From Bradyrhizobium barranii subsp. barranii (lineage in GTDB: Bacteria > Pseudomonadota > Alphaproteobacteria > Rhizobiales > Xanthobacteraceae), in NCBI RefSeq assembly GCF_017565645.3, contig NZ_CP086136.1, forward strand, positions 3,393,501 through 3,457,500: a stretch of DNA of 64,000 nucleotides, given 5' to 3'. The notes under the pieces are model-generated. The model did not search any database, was not told where the DNA came from, and worked only from the letters and a program-made list of their open reading frames with translations. This document shows positions 1 to 8,417 of the stretch, one piece after another (within the stretch, counting starts at the first letter, position 1; every line of letters begins with the position of its first letter). The translations under genes and the position numbers were made by a program.

Positions 1-2
1 TC

Positions 3-530
3 GTCTTCCAGAACGCGCTGCTGCTGCCCTGGCGCAACATCCTCGCGAACGTGATGCTGCCGATCGACATGAAGCGGCTGCCGCGACAACACTATCTCGA
101 TCGCGCCAAGGCGCTGTTGAAGCTGGTCGGCCTCGAAGGTTTCGAGAAGAAGCTGCCCTGGCAGCTCTCGGGCGGCATGCAGCAGCGCGCCTCGATCTGC
201 CGTGCGCTGGTGCACGATCCCAAGATCATGCTGATGGACGAGCCGTTCGGCGCGCTCGATGCGCTGACGCGCGAGCGCATGAATGTCGAGTTGATGCGGA
301 TCCAGCGCGAGACCAGGAAGACGGTGCTCCTGATCACGCATTCGATTCCCGAGGCCGTGTTCCTCGCCGACCGCGTGCTGGTCATGACCGAGCGTCCCGG
401 TGCGATCGCTGCGATCTACGACGTGCCGCTGCCGCGCCCGCGGTCGCTCGATGTGATGGCCGATCCTGTCTTCACCGAGCTCGTGCAACGCATCCGCAAG
501 CATTTTTTCTCGCAAGGTTCGCTGGATTAA
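3..530 (+). CDS. ABC transporter ATP-binding protein, nitrate/sulfonate/taurine type (5' partial)
   Basis: The reading frame is open from the first bases of the window, so the N-terminus with the Walker A motif lies outside. The visible part starts at the Q-loop (VFQNALLLPWRN). It then shows the ABC signature LSGGMQQR, Walker B with LMDEPFGALD and the H-loop in LLITHS. The Q-loop sequence and the tail ending in a proline/arginine-rich stretch fit the SsuB/TauB/NrtD/ThiZ group, which power import of small organic anions or vitamin precursors. The stop lies 4 bases before the enolase-superfamily gene, so it may be the last importer gene of the same operon and bring in the substrate of the following enzymes. 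The substrate cannot be read from the ATPase. Confidence 0.9.
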   Translation, partial: VFQNALLLPWRNILANVMLPIDMKRLPRQHYLDRAKALLKLVGLEGFEKKLPWQLSGGMQQRASICRALVHDPKIMLMDEPFGALDALTRERMNVELMRIQRETRKTVLLITHSIPEAVFLADRVLVMTERPGAIAAIYDVPLPRPRSLDVMADPVFTELVQRIRKHFFSQGSLD

Positions 531-534
531 AGTC

Positions 535-1923
535 ATGGCGCCGCGCCTGAAGCTGCGAGACATCGCGTTCTTTGAACGTCCCGTGCATTTTGCGCGGCCG
601 TTCCGCTTTGGCGCGATCACCATCAACGCGACGCCGCAGCTGTTCGTGCGGGTCGAGATCGAGGTCGAGGGCAGGGGGACGGTGGTCGGCGCCAGCGCCG
701 AGTTGCTGGTGCCCAAATGGTTCGACAAGCGACCGGAGCTATCGCCGGCGCAGACGGTCGACGGCCTGCGCCGCTCGCTCGAGATCGCGCGCGGCCTTTA
801 TCTGGCGCGGACTGGATTTCTGACGGCGTTCGATCTGCATGCCTCGTGCATCGGCGCGCAGGTCGCGACTTGCGCGAAAAAGAATATTCCGGCGCTTGCG
901 GCGGCTTATGGCCCCGCGGAAATCGACAAGGCGATCCTCGACGCACTGCTGCGTGCCATGGACACCAACTTCTTCGACGGGATGGCCGGCAACGTCGCGG
1001 GCATCGATGCGCGACTTTCTCCTGACCTGAAGGAAACGGATATCGCGCAGTTTCTCGCGGGCCGAGAGCCGCTGCCGCGCGTTGCCATCAGGCACACCGT
1101 GGGCCTCGACGATACCGTCGAAGGTGAGGGCGGTGTTGCCGATGCGCGCGAGAACGCCGGTGCTAATTACTTCAGGCTGAAGCTATCAGGGGATTTCGCG
1201 GCTGATGCAGCGCGGTTGACGCGTATTGGCAAGGAGCTCGATACGCTGCGGCGTGACTACAAGGTGACGCTTGACGCCAACGAGCAGTATGCCGATCTCT
1301 CGGCACTGCATGCGCTGACCGACCGGCTCGACCATGATGCCGCGTTGCGGTCGATCGCGTCACGGCTGCTCTATGTCGAACAGCCAATGCCGCGCGATAT
1401 CACGCGGCAGTCGCCGCTCGGCTTGCTCGCCGCGCACGGCTTCATCATCGACGAGGCCGACGATTCCTACGACGCCTTCCCGGCGGCGCGGGCGCTCGGT
1501 TATTGCGGCATCTCCACGAAGTCCTGCAAGGGCCTCTATAAGTCCATCGTCAACGCGACGCGCGCGGCGAAATGGAGCGCGGGCGGCGCGCGGTTCTTCG
1601 TGACCGGCGAGGACCTGACCTGCCAGGCGGGCCTTGCCGTTCAGCAGGATCTCGCGCTCGGTGCCTTCATCGGCGTGACCCATGCCGAGCGCAACGGCCA
1701 TCACTATGTCGACGGCTTCGGCGAGACGCCCGCCGCTGAAGCTGCGGCCTTCGCGGACGCGCATCCCGATCTCTATGCCGACGTCGGGCAGGGCGTCCGG
1801 CTCTCCATTCACAACGGCGATCTCCTGACGGGATCGCTCGCCACAACGGGCTTTGCGACGTCGGTCCATCCGGACTGGTCGGCGCTCACCCCGCTCGAAC
1901 AGCCAAAATCACCTTGGGAGTAA
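535..1923 (+). CDS. Enolase-superfamily (mandelate racemase/muconate lactonizing-like) enzyme
   Basis: This 462-residue protein fits the enolase superfamily, whose members abstract a proton alpha to a carboxylate with Mg2+ help. The C-terminal barrel carries candidate catalytic and metal residues: K216 in KLSGD, D247 in DANE, E282 in VEQP, D306-E307 in the next strand, and K329 in STKS. It is longer than typical family members (about 350-400 residues) because of extra sequence in the N-terminal half. It starts 4 bases after the ABC ATPase and ends 5 bases before the dehydrogenase gene, so it is co-transcribed with them. A sugar-acid dehydratase or an epimerase is the likely activity, but the substrate is unknown. 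Confidence 0.82.
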   Translation: MAPRLKLRDIAFFERPVHFARPFRFGAITINATPQLFVRVEIEVEGRGTVVGASAELLVPKWFDKRPELSPAQTVDGLRRSLEIARGLYLARTGFLTAFDLHASCIGAQVATCAKKNIPALAAAYGPAEIDKAILDALLRAMDTNFFDGMAGNVAGIDARLSPDLKETDIAQFLAGREPLPRVAIRHTVGLDDTVEGEGGVADARENAGANYFRLKLSGDFAADAARLTRIGKELDTLRRDYKVTLDANEQYADLSALHALTDRLDHDAALRSIASRLLYVEQPMPRDITRQSPLGLLAAHGFIIDEADDSYDAFPAARALGYCGISTKSCKGLYKSIVNATRAAKWSAGGARFFVTGEDLTCQAGLAVQQDLALGAFIGVTHAERNGHHYVDGFGETPAAEAAAFADAHPDLYADVGQGVRLSIHNGDLLTGSLATTGFATSVHPDWSALTPLEQPKSPWE

Positions 1924-1928
1924 TTGGC

Positions 1929-3080
1929 ATGACCACCCAACGCCTCGGCCTCATCATGAACGGCGTCACCGGCCGCATGGGGCTCAACCAGCATCTCATC
2001 CGTTCGATCGTCGCGATCCGCGAGCAGGGCGGCGTTCGGCTGAAGAACGGCGACCGCGTGATGCCCGATCCGATCCTGGTTGGCCGCAGCGCCGACAAGG
2101 TCGAAGCCCTCGCCAAGCGCTACAACATCACGCGCTGGACCACCGACCTCGATGCGGCGCTCGCCGACAATAACGACACCATGTTCTTCGACGCAGCGAC
2201 CACGCAGGCCCGCCCCGGCCTGCTGACCCAGGCGATCAATGCCGGCAAGCACGTCTATTGCGAGAAGCCGATTGCGACGAATTTCGAGGAGGCGCTCGAG
2301 GTCGTCAAGCTCGCCAACGCAAAGGGCGTCAAGCATGGCACGGTGCAAGACAAGCTGTTTCTGCCCGGCCTGAAGAAGATCGCCTTCCTGCGTGACTCCG
2401 GCTTCTTCGGCCGCATCCTCTCGGTGCGCGGCGAATTCGGCTATTGGGTGTTCGAAGGCGGTTGGCAGGAGGCGCAGCGACCGTCCTGGAACTACCGCGA
2501 CGAGGACGGCGGCGGCATCATCCTCGACATGGTCTGCCACTGGCGCTACGTGCTCGACAACCTGTTCGGCAACGTCCAGAGCGTGGTCTGCATCGGCAAC
2601 ACCGACATCCCCGAGCGTTTTGACGAGCAGGGCAAGAAGTACAAGGCGACCGCGGATGATTCCGCCTACGCGACCTTCCAGCTCGAGGGCGGCGTCATCG
2701 CCCACATCAACATGTCCTGGGTGACGCGCGTCTATCGCGACGACCTCGTCACCTTCCAGGTCGACGGCACACACGGCTCGGCGGTCGCAGGACTCACCGA
2801 CTGCATGATCCAGACTCGGCAGGCAACGCCCCGGCCGGTGTGGAATCCCGACGAGAAGCGGCTGCACGATTTCTACGGCGATTGGCAGAAGCTGCCTGAC
2901 AACGTCACCTACGACAACGGCTTCAAGGAGCAGTGGGAGATGTTCATCCGCCACGTCTACGAGGACGCGCCCTACAAGTTCACGCTGCTCGAAGGCGTCA
3001 AGGGCGTGCAGCTCGCCGAATGCGCGCTGAAGAGCTGGAAGGAGCGTCGCTGGATCGACGTCGCCCCGATCAAGGCCTGA
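1929..3080 (+). CDS. Gfo/Idh/MocA family NAD(P)-dependent oxidoreductase
   Basis: The protein has 383 residues from the ATG at 1929. An in-frame start 15 bases earlier would overlap the previous gene and is not preferred. The N-terminus has a glycine-rich nucleotide-binding turn (MNGVTGRMG), and the YCEKPIATN motif carries the EKP signature that supplies the catalytic lysine in this family. The C-terminal half fits the GFO_IDH_MocA substrate-binding domain. Such enzymes oxidise or reduce sugars, inositols and related polyols with NAD(P). A strong ribosome site (GGAGGG at 3081) follows directly and serves the next gene. The order enolase-like, dehydrogenase, DUF993, isomerase supports one sugar pathway. 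Confidence 0.87.
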   Translation: MTTQRLGLIMNGVTGRMGLNQHLIRSIVAIREQGGVRLKNGDRVMPDPILVGRSADKVEALAKRYNITRWTTDLDAALADNNDTMFFDAATTQARPGLLTQAINAGKHVYCEKPIATNFEEALEVVKLANAKGVKHGTVQDKLFLPGLKKIAFLRDSGFFGRILSVRGEFGYWVFEGGWQEAQRPSWNYRDEDGGGIILDMVCHWRYVLDNLFGNVQSVVCIGNTDIPERFDEQGKKYKATADDSAYATFQLEGGVIAHINMSWVTRVYRDDLVTFQVDGTHGSAVAGLTDCMIQTRQATPRPVWNPDEKRLHDFYGDWQKLPDNVTYDNGFKEQWEMFIRHVYEDAPYKFTLLEGVKGVQLAECALKSWKERRWIDVAPIKA

Positions 3081-3090
3081 GGAGGGACCC

Positions 3091-4281
3091 ATGAACAAGC
3101 CCGTCCAGCCGATGTCGTCATTGTCGCTGAAGCTGCCGAAGGCGGATCGTTCGATCGAGACCTACCGGCTCGCGGCGTCGCGAACGTTCCCCGCGAAGCT
3201 CGAAGGACCTTTGAACCGCATCGCGTTCTCGGCCGTGCATACGGTCGTCGATCCCTTCGCGGACAACGATCCCTGGCTTTCGGCTACCGTCGACTGGGAC
3301 AAGACCATCGCCTTCCGCGAGCACGTCTGGGACCTCGGCCTCGGCGTGGCCGAAGCCATGGACACCGCGCAGCGCGGGATGGGGCTGGACTGGCCGACCT
3401 CGCTGGAGCTGATCACACGCTCGGTCGCCGCCGCCAAGCGGCGCAACGCGCTGGTGTTCTCCGGCGCGGGCACGGATCATCTTGCGGTCGAGGACGCCAA
3501 GAGCCTTGACGATGTGATCCGCGCCTATGAGGAGCAGCTCTCGGCCGTCGAGAAGGTCAGCGGCCGCATCATCCTGATGGCGTCGCGCGCTCTCGCAAAA
3601 CTCGGCCGCAGCGCCGACGATTACGCCAAGGTCTATAACCGCGTGCTGTCGCAGGTCCGCGAGCCCGTGATCATCCACTGGCTCGGCGATATGTTCGATC
3701 CCGCTCTGGCCGGATATTGGGGCACCAAGGACCTCGACAAGGCGATGGACGTTGCGGTGGCCATCATTAACAACAACGCCGCCAAGGTCGATGGCGTCAA
3801 GGTCTCACTGCTCGACAAGCAGCGCGAGATCGACATGCGCCGCCGCCTCGACAAGCGCATCAAGATGTATACCGGCGATGACTTCAATTACGCGGAGCTG
3901 ATCGCCGGCGATAGCCAAGGCTTTTCGCACGCACTGCTCGGTATCTTCGATGCCATCGCGCCTGCAGCGTCCTACGCGCTGTCGCGGCTCGCGGCAGGCG
4001 ACGAGGCCGGCTTCCACGACGTGCTGGGCCCGACGGTGCCGCTGTCGCGCCACATCTTCAAGGCGCCGACGCGCTTCTACAAGACCGGCGTCGTCTTCAT
4101 GGCGTATCTCAATGGCCACCAGGATCATTTCACCATGGTCGGGGGACAGGAGAGCGCGCGCTCGATGCTGCATCTGGCCGAGCTGTTCCGGTTGGCCGAT
4201 CAGGCCGGCCTGCTCGCCAATCCGGAACTGGCGACACGGCGGATGAAGACCGTGCTGGCCTCGCACGGACTGGAAGACTGA
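3091..4281 (+). CDS. DUF993 family protein
   Basis: The 396-residue product matches my memory of DUF993, an uncharacterised family thought to adopt a dihydrodipicolinate-synthase-like TIM barrel. Visible features include the stretch VIIHWLGDMFDP near residue 190, a lysine in VDGVKVSLLD that sits where class I aldolases place their Schiff-base lysine, and a C-terminal NGHQDHF segment. GGAGGG lies 5 bases upstream of the ATG. The stop overlaps the next start by one base (TGATG), so translation is probably coupled. An aldolase or retro-aldol role in the local pathway is inference from fold and context only. Confidence 0.78.
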   Translation: MNKPVQPMSSLSLKLPKADRSIETYRLAASRTFPAKLEGPLNRIAFSAVHTVVDPFADNDPWLSATVDWDKTIAFREHVWDLGLGVAEAMDTAQRGMGLDWPTSLELITRSVAAAKRRNALVFSGAGTDHLAVEDAKSLDDVIRAYEEQLSAVEKVSGRIILMASRALAKLGRSADDYAKVYNRVLSQVREPVIIHWLGDMFDPALAGYWGTKDLDKAMDVAVAIINNNAAKVDGVKVSLLDKQREIDMRRRLDKRIKMYTGDDFNYAELIAGDSQGFSHALLGIFDAIAPAASYALSRLAAGDEAGFHDVLGPTVPLSRHIFKAPTRFYKTGVVFMAYLNGHQDHFTMVGGQESARSMLHLAELFRLADQAGLLANPELATRRMKTVLASHGLED

Positions 4282-5144
4282 TGCGCGATTTCTCGTCCGA
4301 CCATCGCTGGCTGTCACTCAACACGGCGACGGTCCGCAAGCAGGCTGACCTCGTCGAGATCATCGAGGCCTGTGCGAAGCATGGCATCCGCGCCATCGAC
4401 CCCTGGCGCGATCAGGTCGCTGCCGTCGGTCTCGACCGCGCCGCACGCGCGGTGCGCGACGCCGGCCTCGAGCTGTCGGGCTATTGCCGCGGCGGCATGT
4501 TCACCTCGGACGCATCGCGCCGGGGGGAAGTGCGCGACGACAATCGCCGCTGCGTGGATGAGGCCAAGGCGCTGGGCGCGCCCTGCATCGTTCTCGTCGT
4601 TGGCGGTCTGCCGCAATATTCGCGGCCGGGCAGTGAGGCGTCCAAGGACATCGTCGCCGCGCGCGATCAGGTCGAGGAGGCTCTCGCCGAGATGCTCGAC
4701 TATGCCAGACAGGCAAAGCTGCCGCTGGCGATCGAGCCCTTGCATCCGGCCTATGCCGCTGACCGTGCCTGCGTGAACACGACGAAACAGGCGCTCGACA
4801 TCTGCGAGCGGCTCGACCCCGGCCGCAGCGGCATGCTCGGCGTCGCGCTTGACGTCTATCACATCTGGTGGGATCCGGAGCTGATGGCCCAGATCGCGCG
4901 CGCCGGCCGAGACCGCCTGCTCGCGTTCCATGTCTGCGACTGGCTGGTGCCGACCAGGGACATCCTCAACGACCGCGGCATGATGGGCGACGGCGTGATC
5001 GACATCAAATCGGCGCGCGCCGCTGTCGAAGCGCAAGGCTATGCCGGTTATTCGGAGATCGAGATCTTCTCCAACGACTGGTGGGGCAAACCGATGGACG
5101 AGGTGCTGCGCGCCTGCATCGAGCGGCACAGGACGGTGGTGTAG
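4281..5144 (+). CDS. Sugar phosphate isomerase/epimerase family protein (xylose isomerase-like TIM barrel)
   Basis: The protein has 287 residues of the AP endonuclease 2/xylose isomerase-like TIM-barrel family. Candidate divalent-metal ligands lie in LAIEPLHP, in the aspartate and histidine of VALDVYHIWWD, and in the late glutamates of YSEIEIFS. Members isomerise or epimerise sugars, keto-sugars or inosose intermediates. The start codon overlaps the stop of the DUF993 gene, and this is the last gene of the run. About 790 bases without a convincing gene follow. The family is diverse, so a specific reaction is not claimed. Confidence 0.85.
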   Translation: MRDFSSDHRWLSLNTATVRKQADLVEIIEACAKHGIRAIDPWRDQVAAVGLDRAARAVRDAGLELSGYCRGGMFTSDASRRGEVRDDNRRCVDEAKALGAPCIVLVVGGLPQYSRPGSEASKDIVAARDQVEEALAEMLDYARQAKLPLAIEPLHPAYAADRACVNTTKQALDICERLDPGRSGMLGVALDVYHIWWDPELMAQIARAGRDRLLAFHVCDWLVPTRDILNDRGMMGDGVIDIKSARAAVEAQGYAGYSEIEIFSNDWWGKPMDEVLRACIERHRTVV

Positions 5145-5177
5145 TTCCCACCAGCGCCGTCCTTACGGGCGCGCGAC

Positions 5178-5200
5178 CTGTTGCAGCGTGTTGAAGCGCG
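5178..5200 (-). repeat. Partial copy of the 3' end of the LTXXQ gene
   Basis: These 23 bases are identical to 6360-6382, the last codons of the minus-strand gene at 6345-8306. Similarity continues weakly on both sides. Read on the minus strand it would encode KTRFNTLQQVAR, compared with KARFNTLQQLAG in the intact gene. It looks like a leftover of a lost tandem gene copy. No longer reading frame supports a functional gene. Confidence 0.6.
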
Positions 5201-5415
5201 TCTTCCGCTTGACGGCACCGAAGCGGCGGGCTCGAGCGCTTCAGCGAGCCGGTTGGAGTACCACCAACGAGAGGTGGACAGCCGTCAGCTTTCAGGCAGA
5301 ATGATATCATCCCGATGCCGCAGCCTCGCCACGGTCTGCGCCAGATCGGATGCGGTAATGAGTGGCATCAACGATCGGCAGGCACGGCGGATGTACCCAC
5401 GCCTGATGATCTTGG

Positions 5416-5445
5416 ATGGCCCCGACGTGCAATCGTCGGGGCCAT
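5416..5445. terminator. Perfect 12-bp inverted repeat
   Basis: ATGGCCCCGACG and its exact complement CGTCGGGGCCAT enclose a 6-base loop. The plus-strand sequence that follows is TGTTGTG, a poor U-run, so it may be a weak plus-strand terminator or a structural element. Confidence 0.4.
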
Positions 5446-5534
5446 TGTTGTGATCGGCGGGGCAACGCTAGCGACTTTTGCCGGAGGCCCCGGCGTGTTC
5501 CAGCCCCAGGCCAGTTCTATTACGGCGATAAGGA

Positions 5535-5556
5535 AAGACCGCCCGAAGGCGGTCTT
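5535..5556 (-). terminator. UUCG-loop hairpin, candidate minus-strand terminator
   Basis: AAGACCGCC and GGCGGTCTT form a 9-bp stem. On the minus strand the loop is TTCG, an extra-stable tetraloop, and the stem is followed by TCCTTAT. This suits termination of a minus-strand transcript, for instance read-through from the gene at 6345. Confidence 0.45.
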
Positions 5557-5762
5557 GCAGTCCAATGTGCCGGGCCAAAATAGTTTCGGGATCAAACCTT
5601 GTCCGGCCCGGTCTAATCGCCAGCTAACCACTATCCCGGGAAGGCCGCTGACAATTAAGATTTCAGTCCTGAAATGGAATGCACCCGCGACGTGGGAACC
5701 CGTCGTCCGACGCGAGCCTTGTTGCGCGCCTAGGTACAGCGCTGGCCGAAGGTGCCGCGGCG

Positions 5763-5785
5763 CTGAGAGCTCGACTAGCTCTCAG
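5763..5785. repeat. 9-bp inverted repeat
   Basis: CTGAGAGCT and AGCTCTCAG flank a 5-base loop. There is no U-run on either side, so its role is unclear. Confidence 0.35.
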
Positions 5786-5936
5786 GGCTGGAGCTGCTTA
5801 CGTCGGTGAAAAGTCAGACGATTGCGCTATCATCGATTGACCGTCAAACACCGGACTATCACTCGGCAATTCAATCTGCGAAATTGTGACAACATAAATG
5901 CGCTTGTAAACAAGCTGGCGCGAAGGGAGGTTCGCA

Positions 5937-6182
5937 GTGGAGGCAGTGGAGAGAGTGCAGCGCTTGCGTGCGATGGGTTCGCTGTGCCGCCAACAGGCCG
6001 CGTACAACAGCATGAACAAATGGAAGCTGCTCGCAGAAGCAGAATACTGGGACCACCTGGCCGATCTTGAGTTGTCTGCTCACTCCCAGCAATGCAGCGC
6101 CATCAGCTCGGATGAGAAAGAGCGGCCTCAAGCGATCCCAACCGCGAATGACGCTGGACCGAAGACGATTTCCGTCGCGTGA
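5937..6182 (+). CDS. Small hypothetical protein (81 aa)
   Basis: This small gene starts at a GTG with a very good ribosome site, AGGGAGG, 6 bases upstream. The N-terminal half is charged and probably helical, with the run SLCRQQAAYN followed by WKLLAEAEYWDHLADLELS, and it resembles short proteins of unknown function that are common in Bradyrhizobium. The C-terminal third looks disordered. It has no signal peptide, membrane segment or recognised domain. It stands alone between two minus/plus units, and its downstream neighbour is convergent. The strong ribosome site and the family-like helix are the reasons for calling it real. Confidence 0.55.
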   Translation: MEAVERVQRLRAMGSLCRQQAAYNSMNKWKLLAEAEYWDHLADLELSAHSQQCSAISSDEKERPQAIPTANDAGPKTISVA

Positions 6183-6344
6183 GGTCAAGACGAGGCGGTG
6201 TTTGCATTCCGTGCCACCGCACTTCTCGCACAGAGAAGCGGCCCGGACACGCATGTTCTGGTCGAACCGTGGAGCAGGGCGATGATGGCACCCCGCGTCG
6301 CTCGGCCGCTGCTCGAATTGCAACGAGAGAATGCGACGCTGCCG

Positions 6345-8306
6345 TCACGGGCCTGCGAGCTGTTGCAGCGTGTTGAAGCGCGCCTTCTGCTCGCTGCTCA
6401 GCGTGGCATAGAACTCGTCCAGGGCGGGCTCGACCAGCTTGGCGGCCTGAAGCATGGCTTCGAGCCGGTGCTGCATCGCCTCCAGTCGTCCAACCGGCGT
6501 CAGCGGTACATCGTTCGGACAGGCCGCCTGTAGGCCCTCAACGCCCTTCGCCGTCGCTTCGCTGAGGCGGTCGAGCGCTTCCTTCTGCTTGCCCGCGGGG
6601 TGGAGCACAGCCTCGATCCTCTGGATCGGCAACTGGGTCAGGCCGGACTTCGGATCACCGCAGCCTTCGGGACTGGCTTCCTGGGCACTGGCTTCCTGCT
6701 GCCGAGGCGAGCGGTCGCCGATGTTGGGGCCGAGCGCGTTGAAGCGGGCCTGCTGCTCGTCACTGAGCGAGTTGTAAAAAGTCTCCAGTGCCGGTCGCAC
6801 GATCTTGACCGCATCCAGTGTCGCGCTGACGCGGTTCATCATCGCCCGCAAGCGGCCAAGCGGCGTCAGTGCATAAGTCTCCGCACAGGAGTCCTTGAAC
6901 ACACCGGCGGCGTTGGCCGCCGCGGTCTTCAACGCGTCGAGCAGCGCGCGTTGCTCCGCCGTCGGCCGCACCGCCCGCGTGATATCGTCAAGCGGCCAAG
7001 CGGTGACGCCCTTGTCCGGCGTGCCGCACAATTGCTGCAGCGTTTGCGGGCTCACGCTGGCGCGCTGGCGCGCGCGGGTGCCGCCGCCGGCTTGCGGATA
7101 GTCATTCGGGTTGGTGCTGGCATAGGCGGAATAGGGGCTGTCATCGCCCCAGAACACGGTGTCGACGAAGTCGTCATACGCGTACGCCCAATAGCCGGGC
7201 TCGTAGGCATAGGACCAGAACGTGTAGTCAAAAATGTCGGAATAGGCGTAAGGCCAGAACACGGGCCCAAGCCATGCCACGAACACCGCGGGATGGCGGT
7301 GTCGCCAGGCCTTCCGGGGAGCCCAGCCGCTGTGGCGGGTGACGAGGGCCGCCTGGGTTTGCGCAGTCGCCCGCTCGCGGAAGTGCGCGGCAAACCGCCC
7401 GCGCGCGGCGGCCGCCGCTGCGGCTGTTGCAGCGGGGGCCTGCAGCCCCAGCCTCTGCTGGCGCGCCAGATCGCTTTGCTGCGCCCGTTGCTCATGCTGC
7501 AGCAGACGGTTCTGCGCCGTCAGTGCGCGTTCTTGTGCGCGTTGCGCGCGTGCGCCGTCCGGCTTTTGCGACTGCAACGTCTGAACACGCTGCTGGAGGC
7601 GATCGATGCGGGTCTGGCGCTCCGCGGTCTGGCGCGACAGCATCTCGCGCTGTCGCTGCTCGACGTGCTGCTCACGCTGTTGTACGCGTTGCTCGCGCTC
7701 CAGCAGCCTATTTTGCGACTGCAGCAACCGCTGTTGCTCGCGTTGCGCTCTCGCGCCTTCCGGCTTTTGCGACTGCAATGTCTGCACACGCTGTTGCAAG
7801 TGGTCGATGCGGCCCTGGCGTTCCGAGGCTTGGCGCGACAGCGTCTCGCGCGGCCGTTCCGGCCGCTCGCTCACGGCCGGCGGCGCGCTGGGGTGTGAGG
7901 GGGCGGCAATATGCGGCGTCGGCGGCGGTGCCATCGCCGGACGTTGCGGAGCTGCCGGAGCGCGGTGGAATTCAGGTCGCGGTGCCGCCACGTGCGGGGC
8001 AGCTCGCGGTGGCGGTGCAGCGAAGTGCGGGGCCGGGCGCAGTGGCGGTGAGGCCATGCGAGGCGCCGGATTCGGCGCCATGGCCGGTCGCTGCGGCATG
8101 GCCGGAGGATGAAATGCCGGCGCAGCGGGACGCGCCATCGCAGGTGGTGCCGCCGGTCGGGCCATCGCAGGCGGCGCTGCCGGTCGGGCAGCCGCTCCCG
8201 GCGGCCCACCCCGGCCATGATGGTCCTGGGCGGACGCACCGACGCTCGCCGTGAGCATCGACACACCGACCAAAAACGCCGAAAGGCACACGGCACGCGG
8301 AAGCAT
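6345..8306 (-). CDS. Secreted Pro/Ala- and Gln-rich protein with two LTXXQ (Spy/CpxP-like) domains
   Basis: The protein has 653 residues. Residues 1-27 are a signal peptide ending in ASAQ. About residues 30-150 are low-complexity, rich in Pro and Ala with repeated PAAPPAMAR. About 150-290 form a Gln/Arg-rich coiled coil in which the block RIDHLQQRVQTLQSQKP occurs twice with one change. A Tyr/Trp-rich segment (about 340-395) follows. Two related C-terminal domains each hold one CGxP start, an LTPxGRL motif and a FYxxLSxEQxARFN motif, as in periplasmic Spy/CpxP-type chaperone-like proteins. GGAG lies 8 bases upstream of the start. A periplasmic or envelope-stress role is inferred from the family. 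Confidence 0.8.
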   Translation of the reverse strand: MLPRAVCLSAFLVGVSMLTASVGASAQDHHGRGGPPGAAARPAAPPAMARPAAPPAMARPAAPAFHPPAMPQRPAMAPNPAPRMASPPLRPAPHFAAPPPRAAPHVAAPRPEFHRAPAAPQRPAMAPPPTPHIAAPSHPSAPPAVSERPERPRETLSRQASERQGRIDHLQQRVQTLQSQKPEGARAQREQQRLLQSQNRLLEREQRVQQREQHVEQRQREMLSRQTAERQTRIDRLQQRVQTLQSQKPDGARAQRAQERALTAQNRLLQHEQRAQQSDLARQQRLGLQAPAATAAAAAAARGRFAAHFRERATAQTQAALVTRHSGWAPRKAWRHRHPAVFVAWLGPVFWPYAYSDIFDYTFWSYAYEPGYWAYAYDDFVDTVFWGDDSPYSAYASTNPNDYPQAGGGTRARQRASVSPQTLQQLCGTPDKGVTAWPLDDITRAVRPTAEQRALLDALKTAAANAAGVFKDSCAETYALTPLGRLRAMMNRVSATLDAVKIVRPALETFYNSLSDEQQARFNALGPNIGDRSPRQQEASAQEASPEGCGDPKSGLTQLPIQRIEAVLHPAGKQKEALDRLSEATAKGVEGLQAACPNDVPLTPVGRLEAMQHRLEAMLQAAKLVEPALDEFYATLSSEQKARFNTLQQLAGP

Positions 8307-8417
8307 GATCGCAACTCCACGCTCGTCCCAGTCGCCCGGAACCGTTCAACGCGCAGGTGGCGAAATCGTTCGTTGTTGACTGCCAGCGGCCTTGCGGTCT
8401 TCCGACGCAGGCAGAGT

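Larger units (their letters stand above)
5145..5936. other. Gene-poor intergenic stretch with hairpins
   Basis: I see no gene here. The longest open frame (5315-5809) runs through two strong hairpins and has no family resemblance. The stretch holds a remnant resembling the end of the LTXXQ gene (5178-5200) and three perfect inverted repeats, listed separately. The last bases hold the ribosome site of the small gene at 5937. Confidence 0.6.

Noticed and set aside
1809..3098. 429-residue open frame on the minus strand
   Set aside because: It is antisense to the Gfo/Idh/MocA gene and crosses two real gene borders.
5315..5809. 164-residue open frame
   Set aside because: It runs through two strong inverted repeats, has no ribosome site and resembles no family.
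6600..7898. 432-residue open frame on the plus strand
   Set aside because: It is antisense to the LTXXQ gene, and its Arg/Leu repeats mirror the Gln-rich coiled coil.
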